A stretch of DNA of 64,000 nucleotides from the NCBI GenBank assembly GCA_027490815.1, contig JAIXXJ010000021.1, forward strand, positions 124,001 through 188,000, given 5' to 3'. The notes beneath the pieces are model-generated. The model was not told the DNA's origin. It searched no databases and worked only from the letters and a program-made list of their open reading frames with translations. Each line of letters opens with the position of its first letter. The stretch's first letter is position 1. This document shows, in pieces, positions 18,090 through 25,749 of the stretch. The position numbers and the translations under genes were made by a program. The DNA comes from Streptomycetaceae bacterium. GTDB taxonomy: Bacteria; Actinomycetota; Actinomycetes; Nanopelagicales; Nanopelagicaceae.

Positions 18090-19071
18090 CGAGTGCCAAC
18101 TCCTTCTTATCGCCGAATATTCCTTGTGGTCTAAATATCATGAGCAACATCAAACCAAGACCCATGAGCATGAAACGAATCTGACCTACTTGGTTTACCC
18201 CAATGAGCCAATCTGGAATTACATTTGAAGTAACTCCAGCTCGAAGAACCTGCTCAATAAAGACAATCAAGAACCAGAAAATCATTGCACCAACTATTGG
18301 TGCAAAGACTCTGGCGGCGCCTCCAAGAATGAGGACTGTATAGGCAAAAAATGTAAGTGCTGTTCCATAGTTATCTGGCTGGACTGATTGACGTGAAAGC
18401 GCGTATACAAATCCTGCAATAGACCCGATAACGCCACCAATGATCAATGATTGCATTTTGTAGAGATAAACGTTCTTGCCTAGTGAGCGAACAGCATCTT
18501 CATCCTCACGAATTGCGCGCATAACGCGGCCCCATGGTGAATTAACCATTATCCACATAACAAAAGTAATCAGTGCAACAAGTACCCAGCCAGTGATAAC
18601 TACCCATAGATCATTTCCGTTAAAGCGGAGAATGGGAGTGGTTAGCCCTTGCTTGAATGGATTGAGATCGAAGAACTCTTTACCGAATTTTCCGGTGATT
18701 CCATCAGAGCCGCCCAATGAGTCGTTAAATGTTGCAGAGCGTGCTATCTGGCGAACAATTTCGGCTGCTGCAATAGTGACAATTGCTAAGTAGTCAGCTC
18801 GCAAACGCAAAGTGGGAATACCCAGGAGCAGTGCAAAGAGAATAGAGTTAAAAATACCGATCAAAAGTGCAAGCCATAGTGATAGCCCAAATGTAATAAC
18901 AGGTACAGCCACGCTATAGGCACCAATTGCCAAAAAGCCAGCCTGGCCAAAGTTAAGAAGTCCTGTGTAACCAAAGTGCATGTTCAAACCAATGGCAGCA
19001 AGTGCGAAAATGATCGCATTGACCCCAAGGGTTGCACTCAAGGTTTGCTGAATAATAAAGAGAATGTCCAT
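18076..19071 (-). CDS. livM: Branched-chain amino acid ABC transporter permease LivM
   Basis: This is one of two membrane permeases forming the transport channel. The 331-residue protein has about nine hydrophobic segments and the conserved family segments ALAAIGLNMHFGYTGLLNFGQAGFLAIGAY near the start and RVMRAIREDEDAVRSLGKNVYLYK in the middle, which is the EAA-like loop contacting the ATPases. Unlike some LivM proteins it has no fused ATPase domain. Its ATG directly abuts the livH stop, and livG overlaps its end. Confidence 0.95.
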   Translation of the reverse strand: MDILFIIQQTLSATLGVNAIIFALAAIGLNMHFGYTGLLNFGQAGFLAIGAYSVAVPVITFGLSLWLALLIGIFNSILFALLLGIPTLRLRADYLAIVTIAAAEIVRQIARSATFNDSLGGSDGITGKFGKEFFDLNPFKQGLTTPILRFNGNDLWVVITGWVLVALITFVMWIMVNSPWGRVMRAIREDEDAVRSLGKNVYLYKMQSLIIGGVIGSIAGFVYALSRQSVQPDNYGTALTFFAYTVLILGGAARVFAPIVGAMIFWFLIVFIEQVLRAGVTSNVIPDWLIGVNQVGQIRFMLMGLGLMLLMIFRPQGIFGDKKELALDAKA

Positions 19072-20412
19072 TTATCCGATCCTCTCTTTTCTACCCAATA
19101 TTCCTTGTGGGCGAACGATCAAAATCAAAATAAGAACGATCAATGCGCCCACATACTTTAACTCTGTAGGAATAAACAGAGTTGAAAGCTGTACAAAAAG
19201 TCCAATAATCAAAGAGCCAACAAGTGCGCCATTTGCAGTACCCAAACCGCCTAAGGTAACTGCTGCAAATATAAGTAGCAGCATGTCCTGACCCATTAGG
19301 AAGCTAACGCCTTGGTTGACGGTCACGATGACGCCTGCATAACCGGCAAGTGCTGCTCCCAAAATCCAAACGGCACGGATAACTTTTTGAACATCGATGC
19401 CCGATGCTGAAGCCAACGCTGGATTATCTGCTACTGCTCGACTTGCCTTGCCCATGCGGGTACGAAGAAGCCAAAGTGTTGCAAAGACAATAAATCCAAC
19501 TCCAATAACAGTTGTAAGGATTGATTTTGGCGTGATGTTCACTAATCCAAGTTCTAGGCCAGCCTGACCTGCGTACTGTGGCAGTTGCCGTGTATCTCCA
19601 CCGAAAAGGAAGAGGAAGAAGTAACGCAAGAAGATTGCAAAACCGATCGAGACAACGAGCATCGCGATTAAACCGGTGCCACGCTTACGAAGTGGTTTCC
19701 ATAGGTATCTATCCTGTAAGAATCCAGAAATAAAGGCGCTGAGCACAACTGCGATAGGCGCCGCCACAATTACTGGGAGTTTTGCTATCGCACTGAAATA
19801 ATAGGTGAGTAGTCCAGCAAAAGTTAAAATTTCACCGTGGGCAAAATTGGTAAGTCCCGTTGTTCCAAAAATAAGGTTAAGTCCGAGTGCTGCCAAGGCG
19901 ATGATGAGACCAAGAATTAATCCATCTACTGTTAATTGAGCCGAACGCTCCAACATTGTGGCCTTTTCAACCCCAGGTCCAATGGGAAAGAGAAGTCGCA
20001 GCTCTACACCAAGCATGAATACGTTTGCCTTAGCAGTTCCCTTTGTCGGATCTGTTAACGCCTGACCTTCAGGAAGATCGCTCTCATTGATAGTTGCGCT
20101 ATATGTTCCCTTTGTTGGAATAAGGACTTCCCAAGCACCAAGTGAATCCGTCGTTACATCTGCACTAAATCCCTCTGGACCTTCGATGGAAATCCCAATT
20201 CCTTCAAGAGGTTGTTCAGTAGAGCTAGTAACTACTCCGTAGAGTTTTGTCGGGGTTTCTGCAGCATTTGCAGGTGTGGCAATCAAGGAGATCCCTGCTG
20301 TCGCAGAAAACGTGGTGATAGCCAAAAGAATCAAACGGGCGCTGATCTTTTTACTTGCAAAATTCAAGTCGCGCTCCACATCTGTTTTCAGTGCATCGCC
20401 AATCGGATGCAT
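19072..20412 (-). CDS. livH: LivH-type ABC permease with N-terminal exported transthyretin-like domain
   Basis: The C-terminal half (about 160-446) is a LivH permease: LGLNLIFGTTGLTNFAHGE, the loop RTRMGKASRAVADNPALA and the closing VRPQGILGRK. The first 150 residues are extra compared with the roughly 290-residue classic LivH. They comprise a long basic N-region, a signal-like helix (about 24-50, ending TPANAAE), and a carboxypeptidase-regulatory/transthyretin-like fold at about 55-120 (GVVTSSTEQPLEGIGISIEG, GAWEVLIPTKGTYSATI, LPEGQAL). The domain should face outside, beside the binding lipoprotein. Start ATG 20412 is uncertain since no good SD or -10 box precedes it. It lies 44 bases after the thioesterase and may be co-transcribed. 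Confidence 0.9.
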   Translation of the reverse strand: MHPIGDALKTDVERDLNFASKKISARLILLAITTFSATAGISLIATPANAAETPTKLYGVVTSSTEQPLEGIGISIEGPEGFSADVTTDSLGAWEVLIPTKGTYSATINESDLPEGQALTDPTKGTAKANVFMLGVELRLLFPIGPGVEKATMLERSAQLTVDGLILGLIIALAALGLNLIFGTTGLTNFAHGEILTFAGLLTYYFSAIAKLPVIVAAPIAVVLSAFISGFLQDRYLWKPLRKRGTGLIAMLVVSIGFAIFLRYFFLFLFGGDTRQLPQYAGQAGLELGLVNITPKSILTTVIGVGFIVFATLWLLRTRMGKASRAVADNPALASASGIDVQKVIRAVWILGAALAGYAGVIVTVNQGVSFLMGQDMLLLIFAAVTLGGLGTANGALVGSLIIGLFVQLSTLFIPTELKYVGALIVLILILIVRPQGILGRKERIG

Positions 20413-20456
20413 CAGGCTATTTCTAGGTGCCTAGGCGTCTACCTTAACTAACTGAC

Positions 20457-20867
20457 CTAGGCCTCGGCAAGGATCAGGCAGGTAATACGGGCCGTGCAGG
20501 TTCTTTCGCCAGCCTCATTGGTGATCACAATTTCATACGAGCAGAGAGTTTTGCCAAGTGAAATAGGGGTTGCAACTGCCGTAACTAGTCCAGAGCGAGC
20601 CGGGCGGTGATGTGTTGCATTGATATCAACACCGACTACTCGGCGGTTTGCTCCGGCATGAATTTGCGCACCGATTGAGCCCAAAGACTCAGCCAACACA
20701 ACGCTTGCTCCACCATGGAGCAGGCCAGCGGGCTGAGTGTTTCCTTCAACAGGCATAGTTGCAACAAGTCGCTGGGCTGATGCTTCAATAATCTCGATAC
20801 CCATTTTTGTGCCGAGATCTCCATTGCCGCGTTCTTTAATAATTGCCAGTAAATCTTGTTGCGTCAT
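20457..20867 (-). CDS. PaaI-family hotdog-fold thioesterase
   Basis: The 136-residue single-domain hotdog protein probably hydrolyses an acyl- or aroyl-CoA. The active-site segment NTQPAGLLHGGASVVLAESLGSIGA contains the HGG turn and catalytic acidic residue of the PaaI/YbgC-like group. DINATHHRPARSG and CTARITCLIL are further family strands. It is divergent from polA and shares a 35-base promoter region with it. The physiological substrate is unknown; menaquinone-pathway DHNA-CoA thioesterase is one alternative. Confidence 0.9.
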   Translation of the reverse strand: MTQQDLLAIIKERGNGDLGTKMGIEIIEASAQRLVATMPVEGNTQPAGLLHGGASVVLAESLGSIGAQIHAGANRRVVGVDINATHHRPARSGLVTAVATPISLGKTLCSYEIVITNEAGERTCTARITCLILAEA

Positions 20868-20873
20868 GATCCA

Positions 20874-20879
20874 ATCATA
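20874..20879 (-). promoter_or_regulatory. -10 box (TATGAT) of the thioesterase gene
   Basis: On the minus strand TATGAT ends six bases before the ATG at 20867, the leaderless layout. It lies eleven bases from the divergent polA -10 box. Confidence 0.55.
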
Positions 20880-20889
20880 ACTTGTTATC

Positions 20890-20895
20890 TAGGAT
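20890..20895 (+). promoter_or_regulatory. -10 box (TAGGAT) of polA
   Basis: TAGGAT ends seven bases before the ATG at 20903, supporting that codon as a leaderless start rather than the TTG at 20882 or the ATG inside the box at 20894. Confidence 0.5.
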
Positions 20896-20902
20896 GGATG
20901 CC

Positions 20903-23569
20903 ATGTCTGGCAAAAATATAAACGGAAAGAGAGTGCTCTTAATTGATGGGCACTCCATGGCCTATCGAGCATTTTTTGCCTTGCCCGCAGAAAACTTCAC
21001 CACAGCCACTGGTCAACACACAAACGCGATCTATGGCTTTGCAACTATGTTGCTGTCCTTGCTTAGTTCTGAGAAACCAACACATGTAGCTGTGGCTTTT
21101 GATGTTTCTCGCACAACATTTCGCTCAGAAATCTACCCCGATTACAAAGCCAATCGAGCCAAAACCCCCGATGAGTTTCGATCCCAGATGAGTTTTCTAC
21201 ATGATCTGGTTGACTCTTTTGGAATCTCTTCATTTGAAGTTCAAGGTTATGAAGCAGATGATATTATCGCAACAATTGCCAAGGCCGCCGAGAAAGAGGG
21301 CGCAGAGGTTCTGATCTGTACGGGCGATCGAGACTCCTTTCAATTGATTAATGAAATGACAACAGTTCTATATCCAAAACGTGGTGTGAGTGATCTTGTT
21401 CGGATGAACACATTGGCCCTTGAAGAAAAGTACGGAATGTCTCCAGAGCAGTATCCGGATTTTGCGGCCCTTCGCGGTGATCCCAGTGACAACTTGCCTT
21501 CTGTTCCAGGTGTCGGTGAAAAGACAGCTGCAAAATGGATTATCGAATATGGATCACTAGAAAAACTACTTGCACGAGTTGATGATTTAAGTGGAAAAGC
21601 TGGTCAATCTTTGAGGGATTGCTTAGACAATGTCAGGCGAAATCGTGAGCTAACACAATTGGTTAGTTCAGTCCCTTTAGATTTCACCGTTGACTCTCTT
21701 TCTTGGCAAGGTGTTGATGAGGCGATGATCTCTGGCTTATTTGAAACCCTTGAATTCAAAACTCTAAAGGAGCGAATGAAGCCGATTCTGCGCAAATCAG
21801 AAGGTGCTGAAAGCGGGAATAGTTCTAACCCTCCAAGTTCTGGCTCGGATATTGACTCTGCGCCTGAACTGTTTTCTCCACAAGAAAACAGCAAAGACCA
21901 GCAAGATTTATTACATGAAGTTTTAACTCCGCAGCAGGTATCCGAAAAGATACTCAAGCACAATGGTGAGATTGCAATCGCCTTTGAAATTTTTGAAGAG
22001 AAACTCCACCGCTATGCAGTTGCCCTCTCACCTAAGGACGTATTCCTAGTTCACTCATCTGAAATGGGTGGTTGGGTGCTAGATCCCAAAATTGCAAAGG
22101 TAGCCCACGATGCAAAATCTTTGGCAAGAATCAACGGCATGGTTGGAGTTAGTTTTGATGTTTCCTTAGCCGCTTATCTTGTAAATCCGGGAGTTCGCAC
22201 CCAGGAATATATAGACGTTGTGCAACGTTGGGGGGATGGCTCAAATATCGATGAATCCTCGACGGAGATGTATCTGCTCACCAGCGCATCTACATTGTTT
22301 CATGTGAAGAAAACGCTGATTCAAGAACTACAAGATCGAGGTCTTCTTCAATTACTGCAAACAATCGAGATGCCCGTAGCGCAATTACTTTCTCAAATGG
22401 AGAACGCGGGAATAGCCGTTAATAGAAAAGAACTCGAATCGCTAGCGGAGTTTTTTCAGGGTGAAGTTACCCGAGAGACTAAGGCAGCACACGATAGTGT
22501 CGGCCACAAATTTAATGTGGCATCTCCTAAACAACTCCAAGTTGTTCTCTTTGAAGAACTAAATTTACCTAAGACTAAAAAGATAAAAACTGGCTACACG
22601 ACAGATGCTGAAAGTTTGGATTGGTTGCATCAAAAAACAGGTCACCCTCTTTTGACTTCATTACTTCGCATTAGAGAGACTAAAAAGCTTGGTACTACAG
22701 TCGAAGGCCTGATTGCCGAGATAGCTAAAGATGGTCGAATTCATACCCACTTTGCTCAGACAGTAGCTGCTACGGGAAGGCTTTCATCGACTGGTCCAAA
22801 CTTGCAGAACATTCCAGTCCGCACCGAAGAAGGCCGAAGAATTCGAAATTGCTTTACAGTAGGCAAAGGTTATGTTGCACTGTTAACTGCTGACTACAGT
22901 CAGATAGAGATGCGAATAATGGCGCATTTATCAAATGATTCGAAATTACTGGATGCATTTGCATCAGGTGAAGATCTTCACGCAAGTATTGCCTCTGAGA
23001 TTTTTGGAGTGAAGGCAAGTGAAGTTGATCCAGAGATGCGCCGACAGATTAAAGCAATGTCTTATGGGCTTGCCTATGGTTTATCTTCTTATGGTTTAGC
23101 AGCGCAATTAGACATCACAACACCTGCAGCACAGAATCTAATGGATACATATTTTGAGCGCTTCGGTGGAATCAGAGATTACTTAAAAACCGTTGTTGAA
23201 GTAGCGCGCAAAGTTGGTTACACGGAAACAATTATGGGACGCAGACGTTATCTTCCAGATCTGATGAGTGATAATCGTGCACGCAGGGAAGTGGCAGAGA
23301 GAATGGCTTTGAACGCACCTATTCAAGGTTCGGCCGCAGACATCATTAAAATAGCGATGCTGAATGTAGATACTGCGATAAAGAATCAAAAGTTAAAGTC
23401 GCGTCTACTCCTTCAAATTCACGACGAGTTAATTCTTGAGGTTTCTGCTGGCGAAGAAGAGGCTCTTACTGCTTTAGTGAAAAAGGAAATGGGATCTGCC
23501 TATCCATTGAAGGCACCACTTGATGTAAATGCCGGACTTGGTCTGACCTGGCACGAGGCAGCACATTAG
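20903..23569 (+). CDS. polA: DNA polymerase I
   Basis: DNA polymerase I removes RNA primers and fills gaps during replication and excision repair. It is 888 residues from ATG 20903. The 5'-3' exonuclease domain (about 1-300) has LLIDGHSMAYRAFFALP, YEADDIIATIAK and TGDRDSFQL. The middle 3'-5' exonuclease-like domain lacks the DxE metal site (IAIAFEIFEEKLHRYAV), so proofreading is probably absent, as in many actinobacterial PolA. The polymerase domain has motif A DYSQIEMRIMAHLS, motif B RRQIKAMSYGLAYGLSSYG and motif C LLLQIHDELILEV. uvrB, uvrA and uvrC downstream provide the excision steps whose gaps it fills. Confidence 0.98.
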   Translation: MSGKNINGKRVLLIDGHSMAYRAFFALPAENFTTATGQHTNAIYGFATMLLSLLSSEKPTHVAVAFDVSRTTFRSEIYPDYKANRAKTPDEFRSQMSFLHDLVDSFGISSFEVQGYEADDIIATIAKAAEKEGAEVLICTGDRDSFQLINEMTTVLYPKRGVSDLVRMNTLALEEKYGMSPEQYPDFAALRGDPSDNLPSVPGVGEKTAAKWIIEYGSLEKLLARVDDLSGKAGQSLRDCLDNVRRNRELTQLVSSVPLDFTVDSLSWQGVDEAMISGLFETLEFKTLKERMKPILRKSEGAESGNSSNPPSSGSDIDSAPELFSPQENSKDQQDLLHEVLTPQQVSEKILKHNGEIAIAFEIFEEKLHRYAVALSPKDVFLVHSSEMGGWVLDPKIAKVAHDAKSLARINGMVGVSFDVSLAAYLVNPGVRTQEYIDVVQRWGDGSNIDESSTEMYLLTSASTLFHVKKTLIQELQDRGLLQLLQTIEMPVAQLLSQMENAGIAVNRKELESLAEFFQGEVTRETKAAHDSVGHKFNVASPKQLQVVLFEELNLPKTKKIKTGYTTDAESLDWLHQKTGHPLLTSLLRIRETKKLGTTVEGLIAEIAKDGRIHTHFAQTVAATGRLSSTGPNLQNIPVRTEEGRRIRNCFTVGKGYVALLTADYSQIEMRIMAHLSNDSKLLDAFASGEDLHASIASEIFGVKASEVDPEMRRQIKAMSYGLAYGLSSYGLAAQLDITTPAAQNLMDTYFERFGGIRDYLKTVVEVARKVGYTETIMGRRRYLPDLMSDNRARREVAERMALNAPIQGSAADIIKIAMLNVDTAIKNQKLKSRLLLQIHDELILEVSAGEEEALTALVKKEMGSAYPLKAPLDVNAGLGLTWHEAAH

Positions 23570-23611
23570 ATAGTTCTGGCCTTGTTCTTACGCTCAGATC
23601 GTAAAGTGAAT

Positions 23612-23641
23612 TTGCCCTGGTGAGCGCGCAAACCCTACTCT
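23612..23641 (+). promoter_or_regulatory. Candidate rpsA promoter
   Basis: TTGCCC at 23612-23617 and TACTCT at 23636-23641 are spaced by 18 bases. They predict a start near 23648 and a leader of about 48 bases. An alternative TACGCT at 23589 lies within a TTACG/CGTAA inverted repeat nearer polA. Confidence 0.35.
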
Positions 23642-23651
23642 TGCCCTTCAG

Positions 23652-23663
23652 CCGCGAAAGCGG
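23652..23663 (+). promoter_or_regulatory. GNRA-tetraloop hairpin in the rpsA leader
   Basis: CCGC-GAAA-GCGG forms a four-pair stem capped by a GAAA tetraloop about 20 bases upstream of the CGGAG ribosome-binding site. Autogenous control of rpsA through leader structure is known in enterobacteria, but this element is only a candidate. Confidence 0.35.
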
Positions 23664-23695
23664 GAACTACTACTTTCTATCCCTACGGAGCTCAC

Positions 23696-25042
23696 TTGAC
23701 TACGCAAATCGCAGTAAACGATATTGGATCAGCAGAAGATTTTCTTGCCGCAATCGAAGGCACAATCAGAAATTTTAATGACGGCGACTTAGTATCAGGA
23801 GCAGTTGTTCAAGTGGGACGAGACGAAGTACTTGTTGACATCGGTTACAAAACAGAGGGTGTAATACCGGCCCGTGAACTTTCAATTCGCCACGATGCAG
23901 ATCCAAATTCAATCGTTAAAGTCGGTGAAATTATCGAAGCTCTTGTTCTTCAAAAAGAGGACAAAGAGGGTCGCCTTATTCTTTCTAAGAAGCGCGCACA
24001 GTATGAACGCGCATGGGGAGATATTGAAGGCAAGAAAGAGCGTGACGAAGTTGTCATCGGAACAGTTATTGAAGTTGTTAAAGGCGGCCTAATAGTTGAC
24101 ATTGGTCTTCGTGGTTTCTTGCCCGCTTCCCTTGTAGAAATGCGTCGTGTTCGTGATTTAACTCCGTACATCGGAAAGCAAGTAGAAACGCGAATCATTG
24201 AACTTGATAAGAACCGTAACAACGTTGTTCTCTCTCGCCGTGCATTCTTAGAGCAGACTCAATCTGAGTCCCGCACAACTTTCCTCAATCAACTTGAAAA
24301 GGGACAGGTTCGCTCAGGTGTTATTTCATCAATCGTGAACTTCGGAGCTTTCGTTGATCTTGGTGGAGTTGACGGTCTCGTGCACGTTTCAGAGCTTTCT
24401 TGGAAGCACATCGATCATCCTGGTGAAGTCGTGGAAGTAGGCGATGAGGTAACAGTTGAAGTTCTAGAAGTTGATTTCGAACGTGAACGTGTTTCGCTTT
24501 CTCTGAAAGCTACTCAAGAAGATCCATGGCAAGCATTTGCTCGCACACACACAATTAATCAGGTTGTGCCTGGTGTTGTCACAAAGCTCGTTCCATTCGG
24601 CGCATTTATTCGTGTGCATGAAGGAATCGAAGGACTTGTGCATATTTCAGAGTTGGCAGAGCGCCATGTTGAAATTCCAGAGCAAGTTGTTCAAGTTGAT
24701 GACGAGCTATTCGTCAAGATCATCGATATCGATCTAGAGCGTCGACGAATTTCATTATCGTTGAAGCAGGCAAATGAAGGTCATGAAATTGAAATTGAAG
24801 CATTCGATCCTTCTCAATATGGAATGTCTGCTCGCTACGATGCTGCCGGCAACTTTATTTATCCAGAAGGCTTTGATGCAGACACTCAGGAGTGGAAGCC
24901 AGGATATGAAAGCCAACGCGAAGAGTGGGAAGCTCAATATTCTCTAGCAAAGGAACGCTTCATGGCTCACAAAAAGCAGAAAGCCGAAGCAAAAGTAGCT
25001 GACGCAGCTGCTACGCCAGAGGAAGCAACCCAAAGCGAATAA
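23696..25042 (+). CDS. rpsA: 30S ribosomal protein S1
   Basis: S1 binds mRNA on the small ribosomal subunit. The 448-residue protein has four S1 RNA-binding repeats at roughly 35-105, 120-190, 207-275 and 292-360. Examples are GAVVQVGRDEVLVDIGYKTEG, GVISSIVNFGAFVDLGGVDGLVHVSE and GVVTKLVPFGAFIRVHEGIEGLVHISE. A charged tail rich in Lys, Ala and Glu follows. Four repeats rather than six is the usual Gram-positive form. The start is TTG with CGGAG five bases upstream; no ATG is available before the conserved region. A strong terminator follows, so this is probably a single-gene transcript. Confidence 0.97.
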   Translation: MTTQIAVNDIGSAEDFLAAIEGTIRNFNDGDLVSGAVVQVGRDEVLVDIGYKTEGVIPARELSIRHDADPNSIVKVGEIIEALVLQKEDKEGRLILSKKRAQYERAWGDIEGKKERDEVVIGTVIEVVKGGLIVDIGLRGFLPASLVEMRRVRDLTPYIGKQVETRIIELDKNRNNVVLSRRAFLEQTQSESRTTFLNQLEKGQVRSGVISSIVNFGAFVDLGGVDGLVHVSELSWKHIDHPGEVVEVGDEVTVEVLEVDFERERVSLSLKATQEDPWQAFARTHTINQVVPGVVTKLVPFGAFIRVHEGIEGLVHISELAERHVEIPEQVVQVDDELFVKIIDIDLERRRISLSLKQANEGHEIEIEAFDPSQYGMSARYDAAGNFIYPEGFDADTQEWKPGYESQREEWEAQYSLAKERFMAHKKQKAEAKVADAAATPEEATQSE

Positions 25043-25050
25043 ATGGTTTG

Positions 25051-25090
25051 AATGAAAAAGGCCTAGCGATCATGCTGGGCCTTTTTCATT
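25051..25090. terminator. Intrinsic terminator after rpsA
   Basis: The arms AATGAAAAAGGCC and GGCCTTTTTCATT form a long perfect stem extended by TAGC/GCTG around a short loop. The T-run lies inside the descending arm, and the complementary A-run also permits function on the other strand. It separates rpsA from coaE. Confidence 0.85.
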
Positions 25091-25136
25091 TTCGATCAAT
25101 CGATGCAAGATCTCCGATCTTTGCAAGTAGAAAAGA

Positions 25137-25142
25137 TACGAT
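25137..25142 (+). promoter_or_regulatory. -10 box (TACGAT) of coaE
   Basis: TACGAT ends six bases before the coaE ATG at 25149. No Shine-Dalgarno precedes the start, consistent with a leaderless transcript. Confidence 0.5.
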
Positions 25143-25148
25143 TAGCAC

Positions 25149-25736
25149 ATGCGAGTAATTGCTTTAACCGGTGGAATTGGAAGCGGCAAATCTTTGGCCG
25201 CGCAATATTTTGCCGAGCTTGGCGCCTTTGTAATTGATGCCGATCAGCTTGCTCGAGAGGCAATTGAGCGAGGTTCAAAGGGGTTTGATGAAGTCGTGAG
25301 TATTTTTGGCGACTCTGTTCTACTCAATGGTGAGATAAATCGTAAAGAATTAGCGGACTTAATTTTTAAAGATTCAAGTTTGAAATCAAAACTTGAAGCG
25401 ATTATTCACCCTTTTGTGAAAAAGAAATTTGAAATTGCTGTCTCTTCTTTAAAGGATAGTGAGGTTCTGGTCTATGAGATTCCTTTATTAGTTGAAACAA
25501 AATCTCAAGATCGCTTTGATCTAGTTATTACTGTTGAATCTGAATATGAAAATAGAGTTGAGAGATTGCGTTCAAGGGGTATGCAAAAATCAGAGATCGA
25601 TGCCCGAATAGCCTCACAAGCCACCCGTCCAGAGCGCGAGGAGATCGCTGATTTTCTGATAGAAAACAATGGAAATGAAGATGAACTTCTGCGCCAAGTT
25701 GAAAATATCTGGGATAGCATCAACGATACTTTGTAA
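25149..25736 (+). CDS. coaE: Dephospho-CoA kinase
   Basis: CoaE phosphorylates the ribose 3'-hydroxyl of dephospho-CoA, the final step of coenzyme A synthesis. The 195-residue length is normal for the stand-alone enzyme; mycobacterial CoaE has an extra C-terminal GrpB-like domain that is absent here. The P-loop is LTGGIGSGKSLAAQYFAELG, followed by VIDADQLAREAIERGSKGF, the lid-region PLLVETKSQDRFDLVITV and the RGMQKSEIDARIASQ segment. uvrB begins 13 bases downstream with its own -10 box. Confidence 0.97.
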   Translation: MRVIALTGGIGSGKSLAAQYFAELGAFVIDADQLAREAIERGSKGFDEVVSIFGDSVLLNGEINRKELADLIFKDSSLKSKLEAIIHPFVKKKFEIAVSSLKDSEVLVYEIPLLVETKSQDRFDLVITVESEYENRVERLRSRGMQKSEIDARIASQATRPEREEIADFLIENNGNEDELLRQVENIWDSINDTL

Positions 25737-25737
25737 G

Positions 25738-25743
25738 TAGGCT
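25738..25743 (+). promoter_or_regulatory. -10 box (TAGGCT) of uvrB
   Basis: TAGGCT begins one base after the coaE stop codon and ends six bases before the ATG at 25750. A short AGGAAA follows the box but abuts the ATG too closely to be a normal ribosome-binding site. Confidence 0.5.
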
Positions 25744-25749
25744 AGGAAA

